Source of the DNA: Scortum barcoo
Lineage: Eukaryota; Chordata; Actinopteri; Centrarchiformes; Terapontidae
Length of the DNA: 64,000 nt
NCBI GenBank assembly: GCA_023238725.1
Contig: CM041534.1
Coordinates: 6,322,572-6,386,571, forward strand
Direction: 5' to 3'
Made by a program: the position numbers and the translations under genes. Shown here one piece after another: positions 54,112 through 64,000 of the stretch. Position 1 is the stretch's first letter; each line of letters begins with the position of its first letter. The notes under the pieces were generated by a model that saw nothing but the letters and a program-made list of their open reading frames with translations, did no database searches and had not been told where the DNA came from.

Positions 54112-54702
54112 TAGTTTAGTTTCAGCACACACTGGAGTGATGAAAAACAGGTTTCCTGGGGAAATGTGTGGTTATAATAATAATTTCATGTTATGCATAG
54201 CATCCCAGTTAGGTTTCAGTGTGGCAAATAAAAGCAAATATTTTTTTTAATAACGCATCCACCGTCGTCCACCACAACAGCAGCGTGTGTTATCTCTGTT
54301 CCTCCTGTCTCTGCCTAAAATGACTTCTGTTTTCTGCATAAAGTTTCAAGGATTCACAGACTTTGACAGTGACCTCAGGTTCCATTTAAGCTGTTCTTTT
54401 TGACTGTGGTAGGTATAATGGTATGAATGGTAAGAAAAGATACTTTAGTAAATAGCTAAATTACAGAATAGGGTTACTTTAATTAGCTCCCGTACTGATA
54501 AAAAGCCAGCCAATCTTGGAAACCAATGACAGGACTGACATGACATTTTCCTATTGGCTTTTTTTCAGGCACTGTCTTGAGTCCAAATTGCAAATGTTTA
54601 AATTGCTGTATTTGCTGAAACACTGACCATAAACTCTATTCAAACTCTATTGACTCTGAGTGTTTTCCATACAAATCCATTGTTCACAAAGAAAAATGTA
54701 AT

Positions 54703-54985
54703 TAGAGCTGCACCAATTAGTTGATTATTTGACTGGTTGTCAACTAATAAATAATTCAGCAACTATACTGACAACAGATTAATTGTTTTGAGTCTTATTT
54801 TAAGAAAAACAATGCTCAAGTTCTCTGATTTCAGCTTCTCAAATGTGAATACATTTTTATTTCTTTAGTTCTCTATGACAGTTAACTGAATATCTTTGGA
54901 CAAAACAAGACATTTAAAGGGCATCACCTCAGCTTTGGGAAACAGTAATCAACATTTTCCTCCTATTTCCTGACATTTTATGAAC
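54703..54985 (+). mobile_element. Second copy of the same hAT MITE, 3'-truncated
   Basis: It begins TAGAGCTGCACCAATTAG and shares blocks with the 19481 copy, such as TTCTCAAATGTGAAT-like text, CAGTTAACTGAAT, GGACAAAACAAGACATTT and CTTTGGGAAACA. It has the same orientation. The right terminal repeat is absent; similarity fades near 54985. Confidence 0.7.
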
Positions 54986-57433
54986 ATCAACACCTCATTA
55001 ACCATACCCACTGACGCTTCATGGCAAGGTGTCATTCCAGATGAAGAGTGCTCCTTAATGAGCTAAACTACTACTACTAAAAGAACTAGTGACTGTGGAC
55101 CCCGTCATTACTGTTAGGGAAAAACAGACATCACGCTGGCCACCGTTTAGTCTTTTCAACCGTCCTTACAAATATCTGACACCAAAACATAACTGAAGGT
55201 CATCACATCACATGCATCCTCCTAACTCTGGACAAACATGATCAAGGCTACAGTAATAGGAGTCTGTGCGATTTGGATTATGGTGGGACTTGAATATTTC
55301 CTTTGAAATCACTTCATTACATTTGAGAGGGCAGCAATGCCTGATTGAAGTGAATCACAAAATACATATTTGCCAATGTCAAAGTCCACAGAGAAGTCAT
55401 TTGTAAGCTGGGTTCCTCCACACTCATTTGGCATTGTGCTTCTTCGTAATAGGAGGGCAGTGACGTATGCACTCTGCGCACTAATTGGTTTGGGATTCAC
55501 TTCAGTGTGGCAAATATTTTTCACAAACACGCAAAGAGAGATGGAGCAGGCTGAATGAGAGCGCAGGGGATGCGCTGACACAAGATCGCGAGGGAGGAGA
55601 AAAGAGGGGAAGTGAAAAAGCTTTGGGATGCATCTAATGTTTCTCCCACAGCGCCTGCTTTGGTTGGCCAAAGCTTGAGTTTTGAAATAACCACACGCTG
55701 AGATAAATCCATTAGTGCAGGGTTGTGTGTGTAGCTCTCAGTGTAGTGCTGGGTCTGTTTGAAAGCAGGTGCAGCAGTCTGAGTGAAATGACTCCGTGCT
55801 GAAATGTTGTAATTGTGGTCAGACCTGCTTTACTATGCACAGTAAGGGAATACAATACATCCTGGTTTGGTTTTAGTGGTGGTATGGTGGAAAAACTGAG
55901 CCCTAGTGTATAATCAGTATTGAGCCTTAAACGTTGTTGCATGAATAAGAGTTTGATAAGAGAAGGCCATTTATTGATGGCATTATTTCCTGATAAATCA
56001 AGAGAGAGGACTCAAGTAGATGAAAACATTTGACCTCAAAATGATCATATACACACTGAATAGCACCTTTTATTTAAAACATCAAAGTAAATATAAGAGG
56101 TTATATTTATCACTAAATCCAATGACTCCAACAGGCTCTACAAGTAAATATTTGACATTTAAACATTGTATGAGACCTCCACAGGTGAGTCTATGAAAAT
56201 GGTTATTGTAGCCTTCTTTAACTCATTTTATGAATATTTTTCCAAATAGCATATATAATTGGATGTACAGCATCAACTGATACTGTCAACATGGCTGATT
56301 GTATGAGCTTGTCTCCTGCACTCTACAATAAAATGAAGCACATAGACTCTTGGATACAGTATATGTAAACAATGCTCTGATGACTCATGTGATGGCACCC
56401 TGATACATCATCTTTGGAGGCCTGCTATTGGTTGATTCAGTGATTCAGTGGTACTGTGGATGAACACACAGGCGTCACTGCAGACATCACTTAAGAATCA
56501 CACTTTGCCACACGTTACTCCGATCATCTTCACACAAAACTTAGAAGTACCACTTTTTATTAAGAATTGTTTAACAGACAAGTCAAAGTTAAGGACTGTT
56601 CCTAAGACTGTATCTAAGAAGGCTGTTTATGAACCAGACCAGCGTGTCCTGAGGCTGAGAGGAGCTCCTAAAACAAGGCTCATGTCAAACAGTGTCAAAC
56701 ATGTCAAATATTCTAAGTAAGTTCTTTGGTCTTCAGTAATTTGGTCTTTGCCCTTTATAAAGACTAAAGCAGCTCTTAAAGAGGTCGTCCAACCAGTTCA
56801 CACTCAGTCAGCTGCTGCAGGTGAAGTGCTTTGTTGTGAGTAGAATCAGCTCCATGGTATTACAGTCTATGTAATGTTTAATGGTCATAGAGTTTTACCA
56901 GTTGGCCTTTTACATTTTAAAAGAAGAGGTGGGTGCAGATTAAAACTGGTCACAGACTAAGATTGAATTTATACTTGAGCCCTGATTCTGAACATGCTGT
57001 GTGTGTCTATAGACTGCAATGGAAGATCACAGACTACATCAACATGGAAACACACAAGTTGGAGCACTGATATGATCTGTTGGTCTGTTTGACCTCTCTG
57101 TGACCTCTGTTAGTGGTACTGTACTGCTGTACTACTTGTATCAGGTTTACTATGTCATTATAACTGTGTAGTAAAAAAATGTTTCTCTGAGTTTCTACAT
57201 AGTGGCTGTACCGCAGAAAAGGGGAAACAAATAATTATAGAAACAAACAATAAATGAAAAATAGTATAAATAGTATAAATTATAAATATATAAATTATAC
57301 TATAAAATTATATATAAATTATACTAGTTTTATACTATAAAAACTCTGTGTTGACAAATATCAGACTATGTTTCAGTTTCCGGCTTGGTCATGTGCGTCA
57401 CTAGTTGTCATGGAAACCGAATGATGCTGGAGG

Positions 57434-57659
57434 CCATAAAAGGCCGCAGGCCGCTCTGAGCGCTCACTTTGAACTTGGAGTTGGACACGAGTTGACCTCT
57501 TGCAAACAAAAACCCCGGAAAGCAAACTCTTGGAAGACTAAAGAATCTACTGGAAACAGGATCGTGTGGAGAAACTAAACGTTTGGATCTCTGGATTACT
57601 GTGGAGAAACCGAAGAGCTTGGAAACAACCAGGGAGACACTACTGACATAACGCGCAGG
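57434..57659 (+). promoter_or_regulatory. TATA promoter and non-coding first exon of an unidentified plus-strand gene
   Basis: A CATAAAAGG TATA-like box at 57435-57443 sits in a locally GC-rich segment. It is followed by about 200 bases that end in a good donor (exon end 57659, intron GTAAGA). No long open frame starts inside, so this is a probable 5' UTR exon, with transcription expected to start near 57465. By comparison with human Xq23 (ACSL4 and TMEM164 divergent, TMEM164 and AMMECR1 convergent) it may be acsl4. That is inference from gene order only. Confidence 0.5.
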
Positions 57660-57990
57660 TAAGACAACTTTACATTTTATTTTGTTATTTTAATGAAGAC
57701 TGAGAGTTTTATCAGAAGTGGTTCATGACATGTTAGTAGCCCTGTTGGGGAAAAACGCAGATTTGGTGAAAACAGACCTTTACTCGTCGGTTTCTCCTGT
57801 AAAATAATCTGGGACAGGTGTGGAATGTGTTAACAAGGAGTGCTGAGGTTTGAAAACTGAACTCTTATTTTGCTTCTAGGGCATCAAATGAATCATTTTG
57901 TACAGAAACTGCTGAAAAAATGTTGACTGGGCCAGAATTTAAAAAATGCGAGAAATATTTTTGTCTTGTTCGCCATGGAGACGAATGTCA

Positions 57991-58046
57991 TGACGTCAAG
58001 ACGCGCCCTGCTTGATTCCACCTGCGCGTCCTGACGTCCTGACGTG
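57991..58046 (+). promoter_or_regulatory. Cluster of CRE-like (CREB/ATF) sites in intron 1
   Basis: A perfect palindromic TGACGTCA lies at 57991-57998, followed by TGACGTCC (58032-58039) and TGACGTG (58040-58046). All are within about 600 bases downstream of the TATA box. Such grouping is unusual in AT-rich surroundings and suggests cAMP or stress-responsive control of the rightmost gene. Confidence 0.45.
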
Positions 58047-58229
58047 TGGACGGACCCTGAGCTGTTTGTTTGTTTTGATTGTTGAAGGTTGACTTATTGT
58101 ATCCGCAGCTGATGCCCAGTCATTTGGTTTAAAAGTTTATCGCATGATATGAAGTTATGTTTTAGATCATCCTCGAAATCGACCAGCAGATAGATGGTGT
58201 TCAGAGCTGGAGTGAAGGAGATAAAATGA

Positions 58230-58245
58230 ACCTTCAGCCTGAACT
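58230..58245. repeat. Target-site duplication, copy at the retroelement 3' end
   Basis: ACCTTCAGCCTGAACT here is identical to 61732-61747. The two copies exactly bracket the Rex3-like element, so it inserted as a single unit. RTE-type insertions normally produce duplications of about this size. Confidence 0.85.
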
Positions 58246-61200
58246 TCATCTTCTTCATCCACTTGGTCCGGGACCGGGTCTCGGAGGCAGCAGTCTGAGC
58301 AGAGATGCCCAGACTTCCCTCACCCCAGACACTTCCTCCAGCTCTTCCGGGAGGGACCCCGAGGCGTTCCCAGGCCAGGCCAGAGAGACATAGTCCCAGT
58401 CTCCAGCGTGTCCTGGGTCTTCCCCGAGGCCTCCTCCCGGGTGGGACATGCCTGGAACACCTCCCTAGGGAGGCGTCCCAGGGGGCATCCAAACAGATGC
58501 CCAAGCCACCTCAGCTGACTCCTTCTCGATGCGAAGGAGCAGCAGCGGCTCTACTCCGAGCTCCTCCCGAGTGACCGAGCTTCTCACCCTATCTCTAAGG
58601 GAGCGCCCAGCCACCCTCAAGCGGAGGAAACTCATTTCGGCCGCTTGTATCCGCTGATCTTGTCCTTTCGGTCATTACCCAAAGTTCATGACCATAGGTG
58701 AGGGTGGGAACGTAGATTGACCGGTAAATCGAGAGCTTTCGCCTTTCGACTCAGCTCCTTCTTCACCACGACGGTCCGGTACACCGACCGCATAACTGCA
58801 TGGACGCTGCACCAATCCGCCTGTCAATCTCACGCTCGATCTTTCCCTCACTCGTGAACAAGACCCCGAGATACTTGAACTCCTCCACTTGAGGCAGGAC
58901 CTCTCCACCCACCTGGAGAGGGCATGCCACCCTTTTCCGGTCGAGAACCATGGCCTCGGATTTGGAGGTGCTGATTCTCATCCCAGCCGCTTCACACTCG
59001 GCTGCAAACCGCTCCAGTACATGCTGAAGGTCCTGGCCTGATGAAGCCATCAGGACAACATCATCCGCAAAAAGCAGAGATGAAATCCTGTGGTTCCCAA
59101 ACCGGACTCCCTCCGGCCCCTGGCTACGCCTAGAAATCCTGTCCATAAAGATTATGAACAGGACCGGTGACAAAGGGCAACCCTGCCGGAGTCCAACATG
59201 CACTGGGAACAGGTCTGACTTACTGCCGGCAATGCGCAGAACCAAGCTCCTGCTCCGGTCGTACACAGAGACCGAACAGCCCTTAGCAAAGGCTCCCGGA
59301 CCCCATACTCGCGGAGCACCCCCACAGAATACCACGAGGGACACGGTCGAATGCCCTTCTCCAGATCCACAAAGCACATGTGGACTGGTTGGGCAAACTC
59401 CCATAAACCCTCAAGCACCCTGTGGAGGGTATAGAGCTGGTCCAGTGTTCCACGACCAGGACGAAAACCGCATTGTTCCTCCTGAATCCGAGGGTCGACT
59501 ATCATCGGCCGAATTCTCCTCTCCAGTACCCTGGCGTAGACCTTCCCGGGGAGGCTGAGAAGTGTGATCCCCCTGTAGTTGGAACACACTCTCCGGTCCC
59601 CCTTTTTAAAAAGAGGGACCACCACCACCAGTTTGCCACACCAGAGGCACTGTCCCCAACCTCCATGCAATGTTGCAGAAGGCGTGTCAGCCAAGACAGC
59701 CCCACAACATCCAGAGATTTGAGGTACTCAGGGCGGATCTCATCCACCCCCGGCGCCTTGCCACTCGAGGAGCTTACGAACTACCTCAGTGACTTCGGCT
59801 TGGGTGATGGACGAGTCCACCTCAGAGACCCCAGCCTCCGCTTCCTCATTGGAAGGCAAGTCGGTGGGATTGAGGAGATCCTCGAAGTATTTCTTCCACC
59901 GTCCGACAATGTCCCCAGTCGAGGTCAACAGCTCCCCACCTGCACTGTAAACAGTGTTGGCAGAGTACTGCTTCCCCCTTCTGAGGCGCCGGATGGTTTG
60001 CCAGAATCTCTTCGAGGCCGACCGATAGTCCTCCTCCATGGCCTCACCGAACCTCCTCCCAGACCCGAGTTTTTTTTGCCTCCAGGACCGTCCGGGCAGC
60101 AGGCTTGCTTGGCCTGCCGGTACCTGTCAACTGCGTCAGGAGTCCCACAGGCCAACATGGTCCGATAGGACTCCTTCTTCAGCCTGACGGCATCCCTTAC
60201 TTCCGGTGTCCACCACCGGGTTCGGGGTTGCCGCCACGACAGGCACCAGAGACCTTGCGTCCACAACTTCGAACTGCCGCGTCGACAATGGAGGCAGAGA
60301 ACATGGTCCACTCGGACTCAATGTCCCCAGCCTCCCTCGGAATCTGTGAGAAGCTCTTCCGGAGGTGGGAGTTGAAGACCTCCCTGACAGAGGGCTCGGC
60401 CAGACGTTCCCAACAGACCCTCACAATACGTTTGGGTCTGCCAGGTCTGTCTAACTTCCCCTTTGCCAGCGGATCCAACTCACCACCAGGTGGTGATCGG
60501 TTGACAACTCAGCCCCTCTCTTTACCCGAAAGTGTCCAAGACATACGGCCGGAGATCAGATGAAACGACAACAAAGTCGATCATCGACCTCCGGCCTAAA
60601 GGGTGTCCTGGTGGTGCCACGTGCACTGATGGACACCTTTATGCTCGAACATGGTGTTCGTTATGGACATGGACAAACTGTGACTAGCACAGAAGTCCAA
60701 TAACAGAACACCGCTCGGGTTCAGATCGGGAGGGGCCGTTCCTCCCGATCACGCCCCTCCAGGTATCACTGTTGTTGCCCACGTGAGCGTTGAAGTCCCC
60801 CAGTAGAACAATGGAGTCCCCAGTCGGAGCACTATCAAGTACCCCTCCCAGGGACTCCAAGAAGGCCGGGTACTCTGTACTGCTGTTCGGCCCGTAGGCA
60901 CAAACAACAGCAAGAGACCTATCCCCGAACCCAAAAGAAGGCGCAGGGAAGCGACCCTCTCGTTCACCGGAGTGAACTCCAACACATGGCGGCTGAGCTG
61001 GGGAGCTATAAGCAAGCCCACACCAGCTCGCCCGCTCACCCTGGGCAACTCCAGAGTAGTGGAGGGTCCAGCCCCTCTCTCAAGGAGCTGGGTTCCAGAG
61101 CCCAAGCTGTGCGTGAGGTGAGGTGAGCCCGACTATCTCTAGCCGGTACCTCTCAACCTCCCGCACGACAAGCTCAGGCTCCTTCCCCCCCAGCGAGGTG

Positions 61201-61734
61201 ACATTCCATGTCCCTATTGCCAGAGTTTTGGTCCAGGGATTGGGTCGTCGAGGCCCCCGGCCACGACACTGCTACCCAAACCACATTGCACCTGGCCCCT
61301 CATGGACCTTCCTGCGGGTGGTGAGCCTACTGGAAGGCGGGCCCACGTCGCCATTTCTTTCGGGCTGAACCCGGCCGGGTCCCGTGGGCAACCAGGCGCT
61401 CGCCTGCGAGCCCCAACCCCAGGCCTGGCTCCAGGGTGGGGCCCTGCGGTAACGCCAATCCGGGCGGCGACGTAACGGTCCTTGATGTTCTTCTGTTCAT
61501 GATGGGCTTGTGAACCGCTCTTAGTCTGGCCCGTCACCTAGGACCTGTTTGCCATGGGAGACCCTACCAGGGGCGTAATGCCCCCGACAACATAGCTCCT
61601 AGGATCATTCGGGCACACAAACCCCTCCACCACAGTAAGGTGGCGGTTCAAGGAGGGGTAAAGGATGATGCATTGGCCGGGAAACGAACCCGGGCCTCCC
61701 GCGTGGCAGGCGAGAATTCTACCACTGAACCACC
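58246..61734 (-). mobile_element. Rex3-like non-LTR retrotransposon (RTE clade), nearly full length, inactive
   Basis: Read on the minus strand. An apurinic-type endonuclease region (about 61110-60480, GVGLLIAPQLSRHVLEFTPV to a TDHHLV-like motif) is followed by a reverse transcriptase (about 59760-58900; CGFRPGRGTLDQLYTL, VGLRQGCPLSPVLF, FADD box at 59060-59071, EFKYLGVLFTS). The C-terminal part has SLLRLLPPRPGPG and RPRTRW stretches. CGGTGACAAAGGGCAACCCTG (59164-59184) differs by one base from the standard Rex3 PCR primer as I remember it. The 3' end is a short GATGAA-rich tail, as in Rex3/RTE. At least four frame changes, including one at the aspartate box of the catalytic core near 59350, make it inactive. 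The 3.5-kb length is notable because most Rex3 copies are strongly 5'-truncated. It is flanked by a 16-bp direct repeat. Confidence 0.88.
61669..61734 (-). pseudogene. tRNA-Gly(GCC) sequence lacking its first five bases, at the 5' end of the retroelement
   Basis: On the minus strand this is 65/66 identical to vertebrate tRNA-Gly(GCC) as I know it: D arm, anticodon GCC (61705-61707), T arm and the 3' acceptor strand ending AATGCA. The first five bases of the 5' acceptor strand are replaced by the target-site duplication, so the acceptor stem cannot form. The A box TGGTTCAGTGG is intact. The B box has one change, A to T in GGTTCGATTCC (window position 61684). No CCA follows the discriminator base and no T-run terminator is adjacent; the sequence continues directly into the retroelement. 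Confidence 0.85.
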
Positions 61735-61747
61735 TTCAGCCTGAACT
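61732..61747. repeat. Target-site duplication, copy at the retroelement 5' end
   Basis: Identical to 58230-58245 over 16 bases. Its first three bases (61732-61734) also fit the tRNA-Gly sequence, so the exact junction is ambiguous by microhomology. Confidence 0.85.
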
Positions 61748-62468
61748 GTTGTTTTTAATGATCACTCAGACTGTTGTTGGCTTGTTGTTATTTTCACACA
61801 GAAATAAGGTTTTATCGTCGGTATGGTGTTTTTATTGTCAAAAGAGAGGGCAGAGCTGTTTCTCGTGCAGCTGTGTGGGACTGCACATGCACGTCCTGTG
61901 TCCCGGATGTCACCAACTCTTACACATACAGTGAGATGAAGCTAAAAACTGTGAGAATAATTAGTTATGAATGACTAGTTTGGTCTGCAGAGAGGTTACT
62001 GTGGTTATTCTGGAGAGGCCCTGTGGTTGGTTGTGCAGGATTTAATCAATGGACTGGCTCACTGCGCGCAATGACGCATGAGTGCAGTTCAGATTAAATG
62101 AATTTGTGCAGTTCAAAGTGTGTCCACATAAACTCTGAAGTCTTTACAACTGCTTGATGTAAAAGAAATGCCTCTGCCCTGTGCTCTTACACAAAAGACC
62201 CATTGACATATTGATCAAATTATTTTTCTCGAGCTCTGTGACTGGTGGTTGTGTTGCCCCTTTAGTTATTAGTTTTCTTAGTTGTCTCATTTTTCTGTTG
62301 CTTGCATTTTCATCCAAAGAAGACTTTATGGTTACTTTATGGGCTGGAATCTATCAATCCAGATCCAAAAGTGGACAGAGCCGTGCGTAAAAGTGCTCGC
62401 AGTGTGCGTAACAAGCTCCTCCTCTCTGTGCCCAGTAGTTACAGTTGAGTTATTTACCATATCTATTA

Positions 62469-62490
62469 TTATTGTTGTTGTTGTTGTTGT
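62469..62490. repeat. (GTT)n microsatellite
   Basis: Short TTG/TTA triplet run in intron 1 of the rightmost gene. Confidence 0.85.
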
Positions 62491-62985
62491 TATGTTTGGT
62501 TGTTTGCTCCCTGTTCGGCAACTCTGAGGAACTTTGGATGTCAACATTTTCATAACATCATTTTTAACGTGGCTCTGGCCTCACTAAAATTGTGTTTTGA
62601 ACATTTGCTTTTAAATGTCATTAGATGCCAGATCCCAGTAAAATTTAATTTCTAATATGTTATAATCATAGTGTAATTAGTATGACATATAATAAAGTAG
62701 ACTTAGTGATAAGTGTAGTACAGTTATAGTTAGTATTTGAGGAGAGTTTTGTTGCTTTTTACCATTTTAGCTTTGATTGTGTCTTATTTAATGTTGTGGG
62801 AGAAATTAAAAAATTAACATGAGGTTTTCAGGCTAAGGGAACTTTCTCGTGTGTGGCTGGTTGGCAATGACCAGCACGAAGGTCCTTGTATTTTTAAATG
62901 TATATGTTGTTCTTTAATTTCCTTTTAAAGCAATAGTTCATTTTAATAGTAATGTATGTAATGTATAATGTGCCTCTCTTTTGCC

Positions 62986-62989
<4 letters not shown>

Positions 62990-63018
<29 letters not shown>
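62990..63018. repeat. (AC)n microsatellite
   Basis: Fourteen AC units in intron 1 of the rightmost gene. Confidence 0.95.
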
Positions 63019-63022
<4 letters not shown>

Positions 63023-63586
63023 CATGCTTGTTCTTTGATTTCTGTAACTGAACTGTAGATGTGTATACAGAGGTTAATTTCCCTCACATATTTAAACTCA
63101 CCCTGTTTTTCTGTTTTTTTCCTGAGAAGGTGCAGGTGGCTACCACACAATGGTCAGTACATAATAAAAGTAATTTAACAAAATGTTGTAGAATTATACT
63201 TAATGACAGTATTACCTTTATCCTAGTCTTTATTTCACTAAAAAATTATTGTTTATTTTACTCACTCTGTTGCACTAGCATGCTCTCTTTAAGTTCAGTT
63301 TAGGTGGCTGCAGTGGACAGAGGTAAGGTCATAACTCCTACCATTCAGAAAAGTATCCAGAAAATCTGAATCTCAAAAATGATTCATTCAAGGATTATTT
63401 ATCTCACTCAGTCTGTGTATTTTAAGTTTATTTTAATAATGTATTAAACCGACAGAGGTAGTAAGCAATATTTAAAAGGTAATATTTAAAAACAACTCTG
63501 ATGAAAGTCTCCTCTCCTGCTAATTGTAGTTAATGATTTATTTATTCAAGGATTTATTCTGTACTCTCGAGTTCTCTCTTCCACAG

Positions 63587-63797
63587 GTGTGTATGTGCTG
63601 ACAGGTGGAGCTGTGGAAGCTCTTTCCCTGGCAGCCTGATACACACACACACACACAGACACACACACATTGTGGAAGACTTCATCCTGGATTTCCTTGA
63701 GGACAGAGAAGACTTGATTCCATCAGACCAGATAAAAAGGATGGATGACGACGTGACCAGCTGGAGGGCGGTGGTCATCGTTGTTACAGTTGACTGA
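63587..63797 (+). other. Second non-coding exon of the rightmost gene, with a short upstream ORF
   Basis: The acceptor CTTCCACAG ends at 63586 and a strong donor (GTAAGT) begins at 63798. The exon includes an AC repeat (63640-63669) and an 18-codon open frame, MDDDVTSWRAVVIVVTVD, from 63741. Its TGA (63795-63797) is the last codon before the donor, so this is probably a 5' UTR exon with an upstream ORF rather than the main start. A further acceptor, CTCTCTCAG, ends at 63996, so the next exon begins at 63997 and runs off the window. Confidence 0.45.
63640..63669. repeat. (AC)n microsatellite inside a 5' UTR exon
   Basis: Two AC runs separated by AGAC. They sit about 70 bases before the short open frame in the inferred second exon of the rightmost gene. 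Confidence 0.9.
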
Positions 63798-64000
63798 GTA
63801 AGTAACCCCTCGCTAAAACTACAAAAGTACTATTAGTGACAAAGAGTTAACTTTACATATGTGCATTATAGGGACCTTATTGAATATCATCCCATTCTTT
63901 CCATTATTAGGGGCCAAATTCAACATTGTAACTTTAACACAGCAAAGTTTGTTTAATCGTGACCAAAAATATTCATCACCTGTTTCTCTCTCTCAGGGCA

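Larger units (their letters stand above)
53581..57430. other. Intergenic region between tmem164 and the rightmost gene
   Basis: AT-rich DNA without a supportable gene. It contains a LINE 3'-tail-like fragment with an ATT microsatellite and a truncated hAT MITE (both listed separately). A very AT-rich, partly self-complementary stretch with TATAAATTATA-type motifs lies at 57251-57342. Open frames at 55309-55671 and 56448-56720 have no recognised homology. Confidence 0.55.
57660..63586 (+). other. Intron 1 of the rightmost gene
   Basis: A 5.9-kb intron between the two inferred 5' UTR exons. It is mostly filled by the antisense Rex3-like element (58230-61747). The remainder is AT-rich with a GTT run (62469-62490) and an AC microsatellite (62990-63018). 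No other gene was seen. Confidence 0.45.

Noticed and set aside
55309..55671. 120-codon minus-strand open frame upstream of tmem164
   Set aside because: No start context, splice sites or homology to support it.
59422..60168. 248-codon open frame on the plus strand
   Set aside because: It lies opposite the Rex3-like reverse transcriptase; GC-rich antisense frames of such elements often stay open. No domain was recognised.
61669..61734. A functional tRNA-Gly gene
   Set aside because: Five bases of the 5' acceptor strand are missing, so the mature cloverleaf cannot form, and it lies inside a retroelement insertion.
62990..63669. CRISPR-like repeats
   Set aside because: Only dinucleotide microsatellites are present; there are no spaced unique segments and the genome is animal.

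Overview
The window is vertebrate nuclear DNA, almost certainly from a ray-finned (percomorph-like) fish. Its genes have many short exons with GT/AG borders and no operons, the introns are AT-rich, the promoters are CpG-rich, and it carries typical fish repeats: a Rex3-type RTE retrotransposon, a hAT MITE, LINE 3' tails and microsatellites. Three protein genes were identified by translating exons and comparing them with family sequences known to me. No database search was run.

Layout. (1) 393-11640, minus strand: kif4, the chromosome-associated kinesin. All 28 coding exons in view were resolved and the last C-terminal exon(s) lie off the left edge. The switch I exon has one extra base that breaks the frame. 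(2) 11641-16240: a gene-free spacer. (3) 16240-32160, plus strand: ammecr1, with a CpG-rich promoter, six coding exons (322 residues) and a probable 5 kb 3' UTR. (4) 32160-35417: an intergenic stretch between convergent genes, including a complex block that may be regulatory. (5) 35418-53500, minus strand: tmem164, six coding exons (287 residues) and a CpG-rich promoter. (6) 53560-57430: intergenic DNA with repeats. (7) 57435-64000, plus strand: a TATA promoter, two non-coding 5' exons and the acceptor of a third exon of an unidentified gene. Synteny suggests acsl4 but no coding sequence is visible. Its first intron holds a nearly full-length Rex3-like element on the opposite strand, with a 16-bp target-site duplication and a tRNA-Gly(GCC) sequence at its 5' end.

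The genes do not form one pathway. kif4 acts in mitosis and cytokinesis, ammecr1 encodes a conserved single-domain protein, and tmem164 encodes a multipass membrane acyltransferase. If the rightmost gene is acsl4, it and tmem164 would both belong to polyunsaturated phospholipid metabolism, and they are divergently arranged as in human Xq23. The most unusual signals are the tRNA-Gly/Rex3 chimera, the kif4 frameshift, a 47/50 inverted repeat at 46 kb, and a cluster of CRE-like sites just inside the first intron of the rightmost gene.
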